Position numbers and translations under genes: made by a program. A stretch of DNA of 64,000 bases from positions 3,149,168 through 3,213,167 of the forward strand of contig NZ_CP009528.1 of the NCBI RefSeq assembly GCF_000970025.1. The letters run 5' to 3'. The notes under the pieces were generated by a model. It saw only the letters and a list, made by a program, of their open reading frames with translations, made no database searches and was not told the DNA's origin. How positions within the stretch are numbered: the first letter of the stretch is position 1; each line of letters starts with the position of its first letter. Source of the DNA: Methanosarcina barkeri MS. Its GTDB lineage: Archaea; Halobacteriota; Methanosarcinia; Methanosarcinales; Methanosarcinaceae. This document shows, piece by piece, positions 1-8,508 of the stretch.

Positions 1-2
1 GG

Positions 3-1685
3 GACGATGAACGCATAAAAAGCTTGCTCGCGAGTGTTTCCCTTTCTTTTCCGATCGGAGCTGTAATGATGCTTCAAACTGGGAACGATGAGGTTCGTTT
101 TAAGCCAAGACTCATCGAAGGTCTGATACTTGATCCACAACCAGAACCGAGTCAGCTGATTCTTGATGGACAGCAAAGATTAACTGCACTCTACCAGTCT
201 ATTTTGAGAAAAAAAGCGGTTGATACTGAAGATATAAGGAAAAAACCGATTAAAAGGCACTATTACATCGATATTGAAAGATCCCTTAATCCATACGTGG
301 ATAGAGAAGATTGTATCAGGAGCATCGCTGAAGATAGAATTGTCAGAAACTTCAGGGGGGAATCTATCGAGGATTACTCCACACCTGAAAATGAGTTTGA
401 AGCAGGTCTATTTCCACTTAATCAGATTCTGGACAGCTCTAACTGGCGGATGGCGTATCAGGAGTACTGGTGGAACAGAGAATACGGAAAAAACAAGATA
501 ATGATGTTTAGCGAATTTGAAAAGGAAGTAATAAGCCGCTTTGTGGAATATCAGATCCCCCTTATAATGATGAACAATAGTACACCAAAAGAAGCTGTAT
601 GCCTCGTTTTTGAAAAGGTCAATACTGGCGGTGTAACGCTTACTGTATTTGAACTTCTTACAGCAACCTTTGCTGCGGATAATTTTAATCTTAGAGAAGA
701 CTGGGAGAGAATCCGTAATAGTCATTTAAAGAAATTTAGTGTACTGCAAGGTATAGAAAATACAGACTTCCTTCAAGCCGTATGTCTTCTAGCCACTTTA
801 AAAAAGAGGATAAAAAAACTTGAGGAAGGAGAAGCTGAAGAAAAAGCCCCTGCTGTCAGCTGTAAGCGTAAAGATATTCTCAAAATGAAACTGGAAGAAT
901 ACACAGAAAATGCCGATAAAGTTGCCAAAGGTTTTGAAAAGGCTGCAAAACTTCTCAATATTCAAAATGTATTCACACCTAGAGATATTCCCTATAGAAC
1001 TCAGATAACTCCGCTAGCCGCAACCCTTGCAGTACTTGGAGACGAAGCCGATACAGACGGAGTTAGAAAGAAAATATTCCAGTGGTACTGGTGCGGTGTG
1101 CTGGGAGAATTATATGGAAGTGCCATAGAGACCCGTTTTGCAAAAGACTTACTTGAACTTCTCGATTGGATCAATGGAGGTCCAGAACCTTCAACTGTAA
1201 AGGAAGCAAGCTTTGACCCGGAACGCCTTAACACACTTCGAACCCGTAATAGTGCAGCATACAAAGGAATTTATGCGCTTCTCATGAGGGATGGAGGGAT
1301 AGACTTCAGAACCGGTGAGCCAATTGATATCCAGACATACTATGAGGACAATATCGATATTCATCATATCTTTCCTCAAGATTGGTGTAAAAACCATGGA
1401 ATTAGCCAAGATGAGTACAACAGCATTATCAACAAAACGCCCCTTTCTGCAAAAACCAACCGTATAATAGGTGGCAGTGCACCGAGTTTCTACGTAGAAA
1501 AGATTCAAAAAACTGCAGGAATCGATGAATTCAGGATGAATGAAATACTTTCAAGTCATGTAATAGAACCTTCACTTATCAGGAATGATGATTTCAATAA
1601 ATTCTTTGAAACTCGTAAAAAAGCAATTCTTAAAAGAATAGAAAAAGCAATGGGAAAGCCTGTTATTCATAGGGAAGAAGAATAA
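3..1685 (+). CDS. DUF262/HNH (GmrSD-like) protein, 5' end outside the window
   Basis: The reading frame is open to the left edge, so the true start lies upstream; a TTG at 24 is only the first possible start inside the window. The N-terminal part reads as a DUF262 (GmrS-type, ParB-like fold) domain, with the family hallmark DGQQRLTALY about 50 residues in. The C-terminal part carries IHHIFPQDWC (around codon 446 counted from base 24), the His-rich core of a DUF1524-type HNH nuclease. Members of this family include the type IV enzyme GmrSD, which attacks DNA with modified cytosine, and other phage-defence nucleases. This member could serve defence, but its neighbours do not prove it. The body is intact with no frameshift. 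The next 500 bases contain no intact gene. Confidence 0.85.
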   Translation, partial: DDERIKSLLASVSLSFPIGAVMMLQTGNDEVRFKPRLIEGLILDPQPEPSQLILDGQQRLTALYQSILRKKAVDTEDIRKKPIKRHYYIDIERSLNPYVDREDCIRSIAEDRIVRNFRGESIEDYSTPENEFEAGLFPLNQILDSSNWRMAYQEYWWNREYGKNKIMMFSEFEKEVISRFVEYQIPLIMMNNSTPKEAVCLVFEKVNTGGVTLTVFELLTATFAADNFNLREDWERIRNSHLKKFSVLQGIENTDFLQAVCLLATLKKRIKKLEEGEAEEKAPAVSCKRKDILKMKLEEYTENADKVAKGFEKAAKLLNIQNVFTPRDIPYRTQITPLAATLAVLGDEADTDGVRKKIFQWYWCGVLGELYGSAIETRFAKDLLELLDWINGGPEPSTVKEASFDPERLNTLRTRNSAAYKGIYALLMRDGGIDFRTGEPIDIQTYYEDNIDIHHIFPQDWCKNHGISQDEYNSIINKTPLSAKTNRIIGGSAPSFYVEKIQKTAGIDEFRMNEILSSHVIEPSLIRNDDFNKFFETRKKAILKRIEKAMGKPVIHREEE

Positions 1686-1717
1686 CAAATTATTTATGAA
1701 ATCCTCTTTTTTCCTTT

Positions 1718-1921
1718 TCAACAGAGAACTCTTTTCTCTCTATTCCTCTCCAGCACCCTTAGAACATCCTCAGACTCCATGATCCCGGCAAGTTCAAACG
1801 ACCTCCTTCACACCACCCAGTTCCTCAAGAGATATTCCCAGTAAATTCCAGAACCCCCTCTTCAGCTTTTAACAAGTATCTTAGGAATTCCCGGTCGCTA
1901 TCAAAAATTTTGCATTCAGGG
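1718..1921 (-). pseudogene. Possible decayed small gene (unidentified)
   Basis: On the minus strand one frame reads KIFDSDREFLRYLLKAEEGV and then stops. A second frame a little downstream reads ELAGIMESEDVLRVLERNRE and ends at a stop at 1720-1718. The residue composition looks protein-like in both parts, but no continuous frame joins them. I read this as a frameshifted remnant of a small acidic helical protein. I do not recognise the family, and chance coding potential cannot be excluded. Confidence 0.25.
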
Positions 1922-2170
1922 GTCCGGTTTGAGGATTTCACGATCTAGAGATTCTGTCGCGGATCGGTTTGGTGAAGGATCAAAAACTAAAAACGGTAGG
2001 TGTGGAAGAGGGGAGCAGTATGCGCGGAAAATATATTTCTCAAGAAATTTACTTTTGAATAACTTACCAGTAGCAGCCTTGCATGAAAAAACAAGAACAA
2101 AAGAATTATGAAATGTATTGAAGGTATCTTAATTTTCGGCTTTTTCCTGAAAAATCAAACAGTGACATCT

Positions 2171-2470
2171 TTATATCTTTTCTTTTTCCTTATTCAGCGC
2201 ATCTATTTTTGCCTGTATCTCATCCTTCTGCTGCTTGTACCTGACTTTGATTTTTTTAACCTCTTTGTAGATAAGCAGGCTTTCTTCACTGATTCCTTTC
2301 ATTGACTCAATATGTATTACGAGTTCATCTACTCCTTCGTCCAGTCGCGGTTCTACTTCCCGCCATTCTGCATACTTAGCCTCTAATTCTTCCTTACTTT
2401 TGTCGTCAAGATCAAAGATCTCATCCCAGAGGTCCATAATCTGGCTGTCTAGCTCTTCTTTTGTAGGCAT
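2171..2470 (-). CDS. Small acidic coiled-coil hypothetical protein (99 aa)
   Basis: The protein starts MPTKEELDSQIMDLWDEIFD and is almost entirely charged alpha-helix with heptad-like spacing. A Lys/Glu-rich tail (KDEIQAKIDALNKEKEKI) suggests a coiled coil. There is no signal peptide or membrane segment. A GGGGAG Shine-Dalgarno sits 6 bases before the ATG, which supports the start. I do not recognise a family. It stands alone between AT-rich spacers, so the context gives no functional hint. Confidence 0.6.
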   Translation of the reverse strand: MPTKEELDSQIMDLWDEIFDLDDKSKEELEAKYAEWREVEPRLDEGVDELVIHIESMKGISEESLLIYKEVKKIKVRYKQQKDEIQAKIDALNKEKEKI

Positions 2471-2758
2471 TATCTTCTCCCCGGTTCGGTAAATCTGATT
2501 ATAAGAGCACTGCTATTAATTTTTCAGTAACCTTTTTCTGGCAGCCGTCAAGCCGGCTTTTTCAACCAGTACAATGGAATTCAATAGTATTTTTATTTGC
2601 ATAAATGATAAATTTGTCGTGAGGAAAAAATCTCAGTTATTCCCTGTTCTATTAAGAATTATCTATTTAGGGACCCTGTTTGAAGATTTTATGATTTTGG
2701 AAATATAGAGCATTCATGGTTTTTAGGGATTTTCAATCAGATAATAGGCAGGATCAGT

Positions 2759-3022
2759 TTGGAAAACAAGTGTTATATCGGTCTCAGAGAAATCAAAGGA
2801 CCCATTTTTGATGTATACTTCAAGGATAAAAAGACACAGGAAATCGTGAAAATTTTTAAATATAAAGGGCTGGAAGATCTGTATCACCCAATATTTTCAG
2901 AAAGTTGTATTTATTTTTTGGAGGGAAAAACTTTCCCGACGGGAACGGTGGCCTGGATTTGGGCTGGCACAAAATCATTTATCAGGCAAGCAGATTCAAG
3001 AAATATTCAAGTAAGAGATTAA
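2759..3022 (+). CDS. Doubtful small ORF, possibly a frameshifted remnant
   Basis: A TTG-initiated frame encodes about 87 residues (start MENKCYIGLREIKGPIFDVY). An overlapping second frame continues with plausible protein sequence (KNFPDGNGGLDLGWHK) to about 3171 and runs into the HicB-like remnant. The handover looks like a frameshifted small gene, but no family is recognised and there is no clear Shine-Dalgarno. Treat as low confidence. Confidence 0.25.
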   Translation: MENKCYIGLREIKGPIFDVYFKDKKTQEIVKIFKYKGLEDLYHPIFSESCIYFLEGKTFPTGTVAWIWAGTKSFIRQADSRNIQVRD

Positions 3023-3153
3023 TTCCAGGATATTTTTTGAAATTGGGAGCAGTGGTTTATTTTGTCGTATTCCCTGACTTTCAGTTTTATAAAAGAGGGA
3101 TCATCCTTAATGATAAAAAACAATTCACTCCGGAACACATTTTTAAAATTGAT

Positions 3154-3310
3154 TTGAAAATCGACATTTGAACAGGACGAAGACGGCATTTACGTAGCTT
3201 CGATACCTGAACTTCCTGGATGTCACACGCAGGCAGAGACCATTGACAAATTAAACAGAAGAATAAAAGAATCAACTGAACTCTATCTTGAGATTGAGCC
3301 TGAAAAATAA
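3154..3310 (+). pseudogene. HicB-family (UPF0150) antitoxin remnant, frameshifted
   Basis: From 3167 the frame reads FEQDEDGIYVASIPELPGCH and ends in ESTELYLEIEPEK before TAA at 3308-3310. This is the characteristic core of HicB/UPF0150 antitoxins, which neutralise HicA mRNA interferases. Immediately upstream this frame meets TGA (3155-3157) with no start. The other frame reads TTG-AAA-ATC-GAC-ATT (LKIDI) from 3154, which would be a normal HicB N-terminus. A single lost base near 3168 therefore explains the break. No hicA lies next to it, so this is an orphan relic. Confidence 0.65.
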
Positions 3311-3325
3311 GAAGCTAAAAACCGG

Positions 3326-3976
3326 TCATTCTCTTCCTTCTTTTCCTTCTCTCCCCACATCTACCACCCTCTCATTTGCAGTTAGAATTTCAACTCCAAG
3401 TTCACTGAAATCCTTGTCATGGGTTACGAAAACCATATTTTTTGCTCGGCATATCTGGGCAAAGAGAAGATCGTTGAAATCGTATTTACCCTGCTCGAAC
3501 ATGTCCATGACTTCAGGAAGATCTATAGCTTCCATTTCGGGATCGCAGGCGAGGGTATTTTTAAGAATTTTTCTTACGTTATAGGCTATATCCTGGGCGA
3601 TTGCCCGAAATGCCAGAGAGTTTCGAAATTCCTTGAACCTTGTAAACTCAGTCTGCTGCTTAAACTCGATTCTGGCGAAGGTGTTTATGAATTCTGAAAT
3701 TATCATGCAGTTTATATAGATCGTGCCGTCGGAATTAATTATTTCTTTCAAAGCCTTTGAATAGGCATCCGACCGCTGGTCAGGCCAGCCGATTGGGCCG
3801 TAGATGTACAGCCAGATGTTGGTATCAAAGAAGTAGCTTTTGCCTTCTGGAAAATCATACATCTCTATGGAATGCACCGTTACAGGAGCAGGTTTTATGG
3901 GTCTTGGCCCTCCGGCGCGAAGTCTTGGGCGGCGCCTCACCGGAAAAACGGTTGCTTGATGAACGCTCTTACGCAT
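3326..3976 (-). CDS. PIN-domain protein (VapC-like putative RNase)
   Basis: After a basic, Pro/Arg-rich leader (about 40 residues, RRRPRLRAGGPRPIKPAP) comes a PIN domain. Its acidic residues are recognisable: D in FFDTNIWLY, E in IISEFINTF, D in YDFNDLLFAQIC and D in FVTHDKDFSELG. PIN domains are Mg2+-dependent RNases, often toxins. The ATG at 3976 is preferred because it overlaps the end of the upstream STAS-like gene (stop 3971-3969), giving a coupled two-gene unit. A start at the later Met (MYDFPEGK) would drop the basic leader. No typical VapB-type antitoxin adjoins, so the partner may be the STAS-like protein. Confidence 0.8.
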   Translation of the reverse strand: MRKSVHQATVFPVRRRPRLRAGGPRPIKPAPVTVHSIEMYDFPEGKSYFFDTNIWLYIYGPIGWPDQRSDAYSKALKEIINSDGTIYINCMIISEFINTFARIEFKQQTEFTRFKEFRNSLAFRAIAQDIAYNVRKILKNTLACDPEMEAIDLPEVMDMFEQGKYDFNDLLFAQICRAKNMVFVTHDKDFSELGVEILTANERVVDVGREGKEGRE

Positions 3977-4385
3977 CTTCTCCTCCAAGCACATCTTTCA
4001 GCGCCTTTCTGCAGGTATATGCATGTTCAAAATAGGTTTTCACCCGCTCGATTACTCTCTTAAGGATGATCTCATCTTCTTCGGAGATATCCGTGAATAA
4101 GAGGTTGCTCTCAATCTGCTCTGCAGGAAAACAGCCGTAAAGCTGTCCTATTGCCGAATTCAAAAAGGCAGGTGTAAGCTCATTCACTTCTGCAAAAGAT
4201 AGCTCGATTTTCTTATTTTCACAGAGTGCAGCCGTAATAATATCATAAACTTTCTGACCGTCACAAGCAGCAACGCAGCAGTTTTCCCCGGCAGTTTCAA
4301 AAACATTGATCTTTACTCTTTCTTCCGTAAGTATCCCCATATGCTTATACTCACAATGATTTAAAAAGATCAGGGTATGACCCAT
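3969..4385 (-). CDS. STAS-like (DUF4325) domain protein
   Basis: The segment DGQKVYDIITAALCENKKIE followed by LSFAEVNELTPAFLNSAIGQLYG matches the STAS-like DUF4325 family, small alpha/beta domains found in archaea and bacteria near signalling or toxin-like genes. The rest (ISEEDEIILKRVIERVKTYF) is helical. There is no membrane segment. A second in-frame ATG at 4340 (MGILTEERVKINVFE) is possible; the longer start at 4385 has AGAGTG 5-10 bases upstream. The gene overlaps the PIN gene by 8 bases, implying co-translation. Its molecular role is unknown. Confidence 0.75.
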   Translation of the reverse strand: MGHTLIFLNHCEYKHMGILTEERVKINVFETAGENCCVAACDGQKVYDIITAALCENKKIELSFAEVNELTPAFLNSAIGQLYGCFPAEQIESNLLFTDISEEDEIILKRVIERVKTYFEHAYTCRKALKDVLGGEDA

Positions 4386-4485
4386 GTTTCACTCTTGAAA
4401 GACACAGCTTGTGCATCCATAAATATTAAGTTATAGTCGGTAAGTATTAAGGTATAGTCGGTAAATATTAAGGTATACTCGGATT

Positions 4486-4941
4486 TTAGCTGGCCTTTTT
4501 AAAGAAAAGCCAGCCTTTTTCGCCTTTTCCATACTTTGTCTGGATCAAAACATAAATCCCTTTCAATTCTTCTCCTTCAAGTGCCACTACAATTTCCTTT
4601 TCCTCACGTTTCAAAAGCTCAAAAGTTCCCCTATCCCAGACCTCAACCTTGCCAGCTCCGTACTCTCCAGCCGGAATTTCCCCTTCAAAATCGGCATATT
4701 CCAGCGGATGGTCTTCAGTCTCGATAGCAAGCCGTCTGGTACCTGCCTCCTTCGGGGGCTCCTTTGGAACAGCCCAGCTTTTCAAAACTCCATCCATTTC
4801 CAGACGGAAATCATAGTGAAGCTTACGCGCATCATGGCGCTGAACCACAAAAATCGGTTTGTCGGAGCTTTGTTTAATATCACTGGTCAACGGTTCAGGC
4901 GTCTTTTGAAAGTGTCTTTTCTTCTCGTATTCTTCAAGCAT
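4486..4941 (-). CDS. LigD-type DNA 3'-phosphoesterase, stand-alone
   Basis: At 151 residues this is just the phosphoesterase (PE) module of bacterial LigD, without ligase or primase domains. It shows the family signature: FVVQRHDARKLHYDFRLEMD (H36, H42, R46), WAVPKEPP, LAIETEDHPLEYADFEGEIP and GEYGAGKVEVWDRG. PE enzymes trim 3'-terminal ribonucleotides and remove 3'-phosphates at primer-template ends in a Mn2+-dependent way. Stand-alone archaeal members, including Methanosarcina ones, are known. It lies downstream of the STAS-like/PIN pair on the same strand, with no LigD or Ku nearby. Confidence 0.9.
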   Translation of the reverse strand: MLEEYEKKRHFQKTPEPLTSDIKQSSDKPIFVVQRHDARKLHYDFRLEMDGVLKSWAVPKEPPKEAGTRRLAIETEDHPLEYADFEGEIPAGEYGAGKVEVWDRGTFELLKREEKEIVVALEGEELKGIYVLIQTKYGKGEKGWLFFKKAS

Positions 4942-4982
4942 AGAGGATCAATAGAAAATATGGTTGCAAACGGATTTTAAGC

Positions 4983-5338
4983 TTATTTTTTGCTTCTAGC
5001 CAGAGCATAGTCCGAATAGATTTTCAAAAGCTCTTTATCAGTGTGCAGGAGCACGGTTTCAAACATAGCTACATGGATTTTTTCTTCTCTGGCAATGTCA
5101 AGCAGGACTTTACGAATTTCTTCGCTTTTTGCCAGATTTGCCATTTACTCATAAATGTTGATAGCATCTATAGTCACGCCTGTAATTGTTGCAACAAAAA
5201 CCTCATTGTATCTCATTTGAACAGTTGCATTATTTAGCCTCGTGACTATAGCTCTGCAATCATGGCAGCTCTAAGGATCTCTTTTTCAAGATATTCGGGT
5301 CTGGTTTTTTCAAGGTCTACAAGTGCTTCCGAAAGCAG
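4983..5338 (-). pseudogene. Ferritin-like (rubrerythrin/encapsulin-cargo type) gene broken by a MITE
   Basis: Two halves on the minus strand make one protein. The N-terminal half is LLSEALVDLEKTRPEYLEKE followed by ILRAAMIAEL. The C-terminal half is DAINIYE, then MANLAKSEEIRKVLLDIARE and EKIHVAMFETVLL. The E...EEKIH pattern is that of a ferritin-like diiron helix bundle. A 78-bp MITE (5171-5248) splits AEL from DAI; removing it plus one duplicated TA restores the frame exactly. A TAA after IYE (probably from CAA) is a second lesion. The first codon behind the AAGGAGG ribosome site is CTG (5336-5338) instead of ATG. The 53-residue downstream ATG ORF (5144 to 4983) is unlikely to be functional. 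Confidence 0.7.
5171..5248 (-). mobile_element. 78-bp MITE, copy 1 (IS630/Tc1-like footprint)
   Basis: The element begins TAGTCACG and ends CGTGACTA, with imperfect terminal inverted repeats extending to about 25 bases (both ends also share GCAAC). A TA dinucleotide flanks each side (5169-5170 and 5249-5250), as expected for an IS630/Tc1-mariner target duplication. It interrupts the ferritin-like reading frame. A second 78-bp copy lies at 28105-28182. It has no coding capacity and would need a transposase in trans. Confidence 0.75.
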
Positions 5339-5769
5339 GTTGCCACCCCTCCTTAAAGTGTTCCTATAAAGTATGAACGGACAAGAGTAATGTTTCTTTC
5401 TATTAGAAATTACAGCCTCAATAAAGTAATTTATAAAAATTAAATAAATGAAATTAAAATTAGACAAATGAAACTAAATGTGGGAATAGATATAACAATT
5501 TAATTATTTATAAAAATTAATATATAGTTAGTAAGAAAAGAAATGAAATTAATTTGTTGGTTTGCAATCGAGATTTAGTTTTTGTGAAGAAATAATAGTC
5601 CATAAAATATAATAAAAAATTACACACAGTTGGAAAAGAACTTATAGACAAATCTCATAAATAGTTCTATAAGTCAATTGCAAAATAATGATGAAGATAT
5701 ATATCCAGGCAAGCTCCAAAAAAGTTTATACAGGCTCGCCAGGAAACGATCTCACCGAGGCTAAAGATC
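5339..5769. other. AT-rich intergenic region
   Basis: About 430 bases, very AT-rich. It holds the ribosome-binding site of the broken ferritin-like gene (minus strand, AAGGAGG near 5348) and must contain the promoter of the protease gene. No further gene or RNA is recognisable. Confidence 0.5.
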
Positions 5770-8004
5770 TTGAAAAGAATAAAACTTTCCCTGCTTAAAA
5801 AAATAAAATCTTTTCTGCTTGTGTTTATGGTTTTGATTTTGTTCCTGCCAGGTAGCCTGGGGTTTGCCGCCGGAAATAACGAAGACCCTGAAACGCTGCA
5901 AAACTGCACACCTTCTGCTGATTCAGTGGTCGAATCCGTAATTAAAACAGCCCCAATGAACCCCGAATTTCTGGAAGACCAGCAGACTGACTCAATTGAA
6001 GCTTTTTCTTTTGTGGGCAGCTACGGACAGCTTTCAAGTACAGGGTATAAGCCCTCACCTGTAGACCTGTCAGAACTTGCAAGCTCTGAAGGAAAATTTT
6101 TACTGGTATCCTCAGGTTCAGACCTTCCGGCTGTTTATGATCTGCGCAAGGAGGGAAAAGTAACAGCCGTAAAGAACCAGGGAAACGATGGAAGCTGCTG
6201 GGCTTTTTCAAGTATTGCTTCTCTTGAATCTTACCTTCTGGGAAAAGAAGGAAAAAGCTATGACTTTTCCGAAAACAATATGAAAAACCTTGTCTCAAAG
6301 AACTATTCGCAGGGATTTGATCTTACTGCTGATGACGGTGGCAATGCATTCATATCAACAGCATACTTTTCTCGCTGGAGCGGGCCTGTAAATGAATCTG
6401 AGGATCTTTATGATGATTCATCTTCTTATTCACCCACAGAGCTTTCTGTACAGAAACATATTCAAGAGACATTTTTCCTGCCCGACAGGACAGAACCCCT
6501 GGATAACGAGGTTATCAAGAATGCAATTCTGGAGTATGGGGCTGTGTACACTACAATATACTGGAATCCTGGGTATTATCAGCAAAAAAACTATGCTTAT
6601 CGATACCCAGGAAGCATTTCCGTCAATCATGCTGTAGCCATTGTGGGCTGGAATGATTCTTTTGACAGGAATTCCTTTACGCAGGTCCCTTCAGGAGACG
6701 GGGCTTTCATAGTGAAAAATAGCTGGAGCGACACATGGGGAGAGGATGGATATTTTTATATTTCCTACTACGACACAAAACTCGGATACAATGAAAACGC
6801 CGTGTTCACAGCTGAAAGTCAGGATAATTATGACCACGTCTACCAGTATGACCCTCTTGGATGGATAGTATCAAAAGAATATGAAGGAAGCCTTGTTGCC
6901 TGGGGCGGTAATGTTTTCTCCTCTGAAAGGAACGAAACCCTCAAAGCCATAGGATTCTATACTACGGACCTTAATACAGCTTATGAGATATACATATATA
7001 AAAATCCTGTTTCCGGGCCTGTGAATTCTGGACAGGGGTACCTTGTACAGGAAAGTGGCAGATACTCCTTCCCTGGATACCATACACATGTGCTGAATTC
7101 GGCAGTGCCATTACATGCCGGAGAGAGATTTTCAATAGTTATAAGATTTGCTAATCCTTCAGCTTCAGGTCCTCTTGCAGCCGAACAACCTGTAGCTCGT
7201 TACAGCAGCAAAGCCCAGGCCAATGCCGGAGAAAGCTATGTGAGCCCTAATGGAGTCACGTGGGAAGACATATCAAGCAATTCGGAAACAAATCTCTGTA
7301 TTAAAGCTTTCACAACCAGTGTGCTCCCTGAGGCTGACTTTTCTTCAAACGTTACAATAGGAATGTTTCCTCTTACAGTCCAGTTCACAGACCTTTCCAG
7401 TAATGCCCTTTACTGGAAGTGGGATCTAAACGGAGATGGAAAAATCGACTCAACAACCCAGAACCCGATATATACCTACGGGTCTTATGGAAATTATGCT
7501 GTTTCTCTGACTATCGGTAACAGTAAAGGGTCTGACACCGAAACTAAAATCGGTTATATAAAAGTGGTCCCCCTTTCAATTGACTCAGCCAGCCCCGTAG
7601 AGAATATAACAACCTACAAAGGAGAGAAACAGGAGTTCAGTATCAGTACAAATTATGCCTGCGATATAAGCTGGTATTTTAATGGAGAAAGTAAAGGTTC
7701 CGAATCCAGCGTTAAGGATAGTTCATACACGGAGACCATCAGCTCTCCAGGTTTTTATAATGTCACAGCAATTGCCAGAACAGGAGATGAAAACATTGCA
7801 TGGAGCTGGAACTGGACAGTCCTCAAATGGAATCCCTGGGATAGCCCGGATTCCCAGGAAGGGGAAAATATAAGCACCGAAGAGCTACAGGAAGCTATCC
7901 ATATCTATCGCAGTGGCATACAGATCCCTGAAACCGGAGCAGAAATCACGGATGAGAGGCTCATAGAACTGATACAGTTATGGCGAGAAAGTTCAGGGAA
8001 TTAA
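5770..8004 (+). CDS. Secreted papain-family (C1A) cysteine protease with lectin-like and PKD domains
   Basis: A lysine-rich start and hydrophobic stretch (FLLVFMVLILFLPGSLGFAA) form a signal peptide. The catalytic domain spans roughly residues 115-350: Gln137 (KNQG), Cys143 (GSCWAFSSIAS), His287 (VNHAVAIVGW) and Asn317 (VKNSWSDTWGEDGYF), so all papain catalytic residues are present. Residues about 350-520 resemble the lectin-like domain found in such archaeal proteases. A PKD domain follows (around 525-600, YWKWDLNGDGKIDS, YTYGSYGNYAVSLTI), then a second Ig-like domain and a short acidic helical tail. No C-terminal anchor is seen, so it is probably released or surface-bound by PKD contacts. 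The start is TTG, with GAGG about 10 bases upstream. Confidence 0.9.
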   Translation: MKRIKLSLLKKIKSFLLVFMVLILFLPGSLGFAAGNNEDPETLQNCTPSADSVVESVIKTAPMNPEFLEDQQTDSIEAFSFVGSYGQLSSTGYKPSPVDLSELASSEGKFLLVSSGSDLPAVYDLRKEGKVTAVKNQGNDGSCWAFSSIASLESYLLGKEGKSYDFSENNMKNLVSKNYSQGFDLTADDGGNAFISTAYFSRWSGPVNESEDLYDDSSSYSPTELSVQKHIQETFFLPDRTEPLDNEVIKNAILEYGAVYTTIYWNPGYYQQKNYAYRYPGSISVNHAVAIVGWNDSFDRNSFTQVPSGDGAFIVKNSWSDTWGEDGYFYISYYDTKLGYNENAVFTAESQDNYDHVYQYDPLGWIVSKEYEGSLVAWGGNVFSSERNETLKAIGFYTTDLNTAYEIYIYKNPVSGPVNSGQGYLVQESGRYSFPGYHTHVLNSAVPLHAGERFSIVIRFANPSASGPLAAEQPVARYSSKAQANAGESYVSPNGVTWEDISSNSETNLCIKAFTTSVLPEADFSSNVTIGMFPLTVQFTDLSSNALYWKWDLNGDGKIDSTTQNPIYTYGSYGNYAVSLTIGNSKGSDTETKIGYIKVVPLSIDSASPVENITTYKGEKQEFSISTNYACDISWYFNGESKGSESSVKDSSYTETISSPGFYNVTAIARTGDENIAWSWNWTVLKWNPWDSPDSQEGENISTEELQEAIHIYRSGIQIPETGAEITDERLIELIQLWRESSGN

Positions 8005-8170
8005 CAGCTCCCGCGATGAAAATGAAAAGAAAAAAAAGCAAAGAACAAAAATTAAAACAGAAAAAGAGAAGGAAAAGAGAAAGAAAATAAACACAATAAT
8101 AAAGAAATAAGTAAAAGAGAAAAAGGTATTAAAAAAGGAAAAAACAAAGGAAAGAAAACTTATAAGTGAA

Positions 8171-8425
8171 TTAGCTTTCCTGGACTTTATCGTCTTTTTT
8201 CATAGCCTCTTCTATTCCTTCTCCAATTTTAACGTTCATGAGAAAATCATCAACCGTTGCAAGAAGAGAGCCTATTTTTTCAGAATGAAACCGGACGGCA
8301 ACTTTATCCTCATGAACTTCACTTTCCATGCTTCTGAGGTTATCCGGAGAAAGAGCTTGCAGAATTCTCGCAGCGGATTTTCTTGATTCAGGATCCGGAA
8401 ATTCAATTGTACCTGTAATTTTCAT
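8171..8425 (-). CDS. pcc1: KEOPS complex subunit Pcc1
   Basis: This 84-residue protein (MKITGTIEFPDPESRKSAAR, ALSPDNLRSM, VRFHSEKIGSLLATVDDFLM) matches archaeal Pcc1, the small dimerising subunit of KEOPS. KEOPS makes the t6A modification at position 37 of ANN-decoding tRNAs together with Kae1, Bud32 and Cgi121. The ATG at 8425 is preferred over the one at 8437 because family members start MKI. It lies 84 bases downstream of the RecJ-like gene on the same strand and is probably co-transcribed with it. The other KEOPS genes are not in the window. Confidence 0.85.
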   Translation of the reverse strand: MKITGTIEFPDPESRKSAARILQALSPDNLRSMESEVHEDKVAVRFHSEKIGSLLATVDDFLMNVKIGEGIEEAMKKDDKVQES

Positions 8426-8508
8426 AAGTACTCCCATCGCTTTTCCAACTTATTATCTTTATCTTTGGCATGAAAGTTCTTTCAAGTACTTCCATTTGTT
8501 TGTACCTA

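Noticed and set aside
1929-2111. 60-codon plus-strand frame
   Set aside because: Starts with TTG without a ribosome site; basic random composition (MRISRSRDSVADRFGEGSKT); no family.
3757-4063. Plus-strand frames opposite the PIN/STAS-like genes
   Set aside because: They are antisense shadows of two well-supported minus-strand genes.
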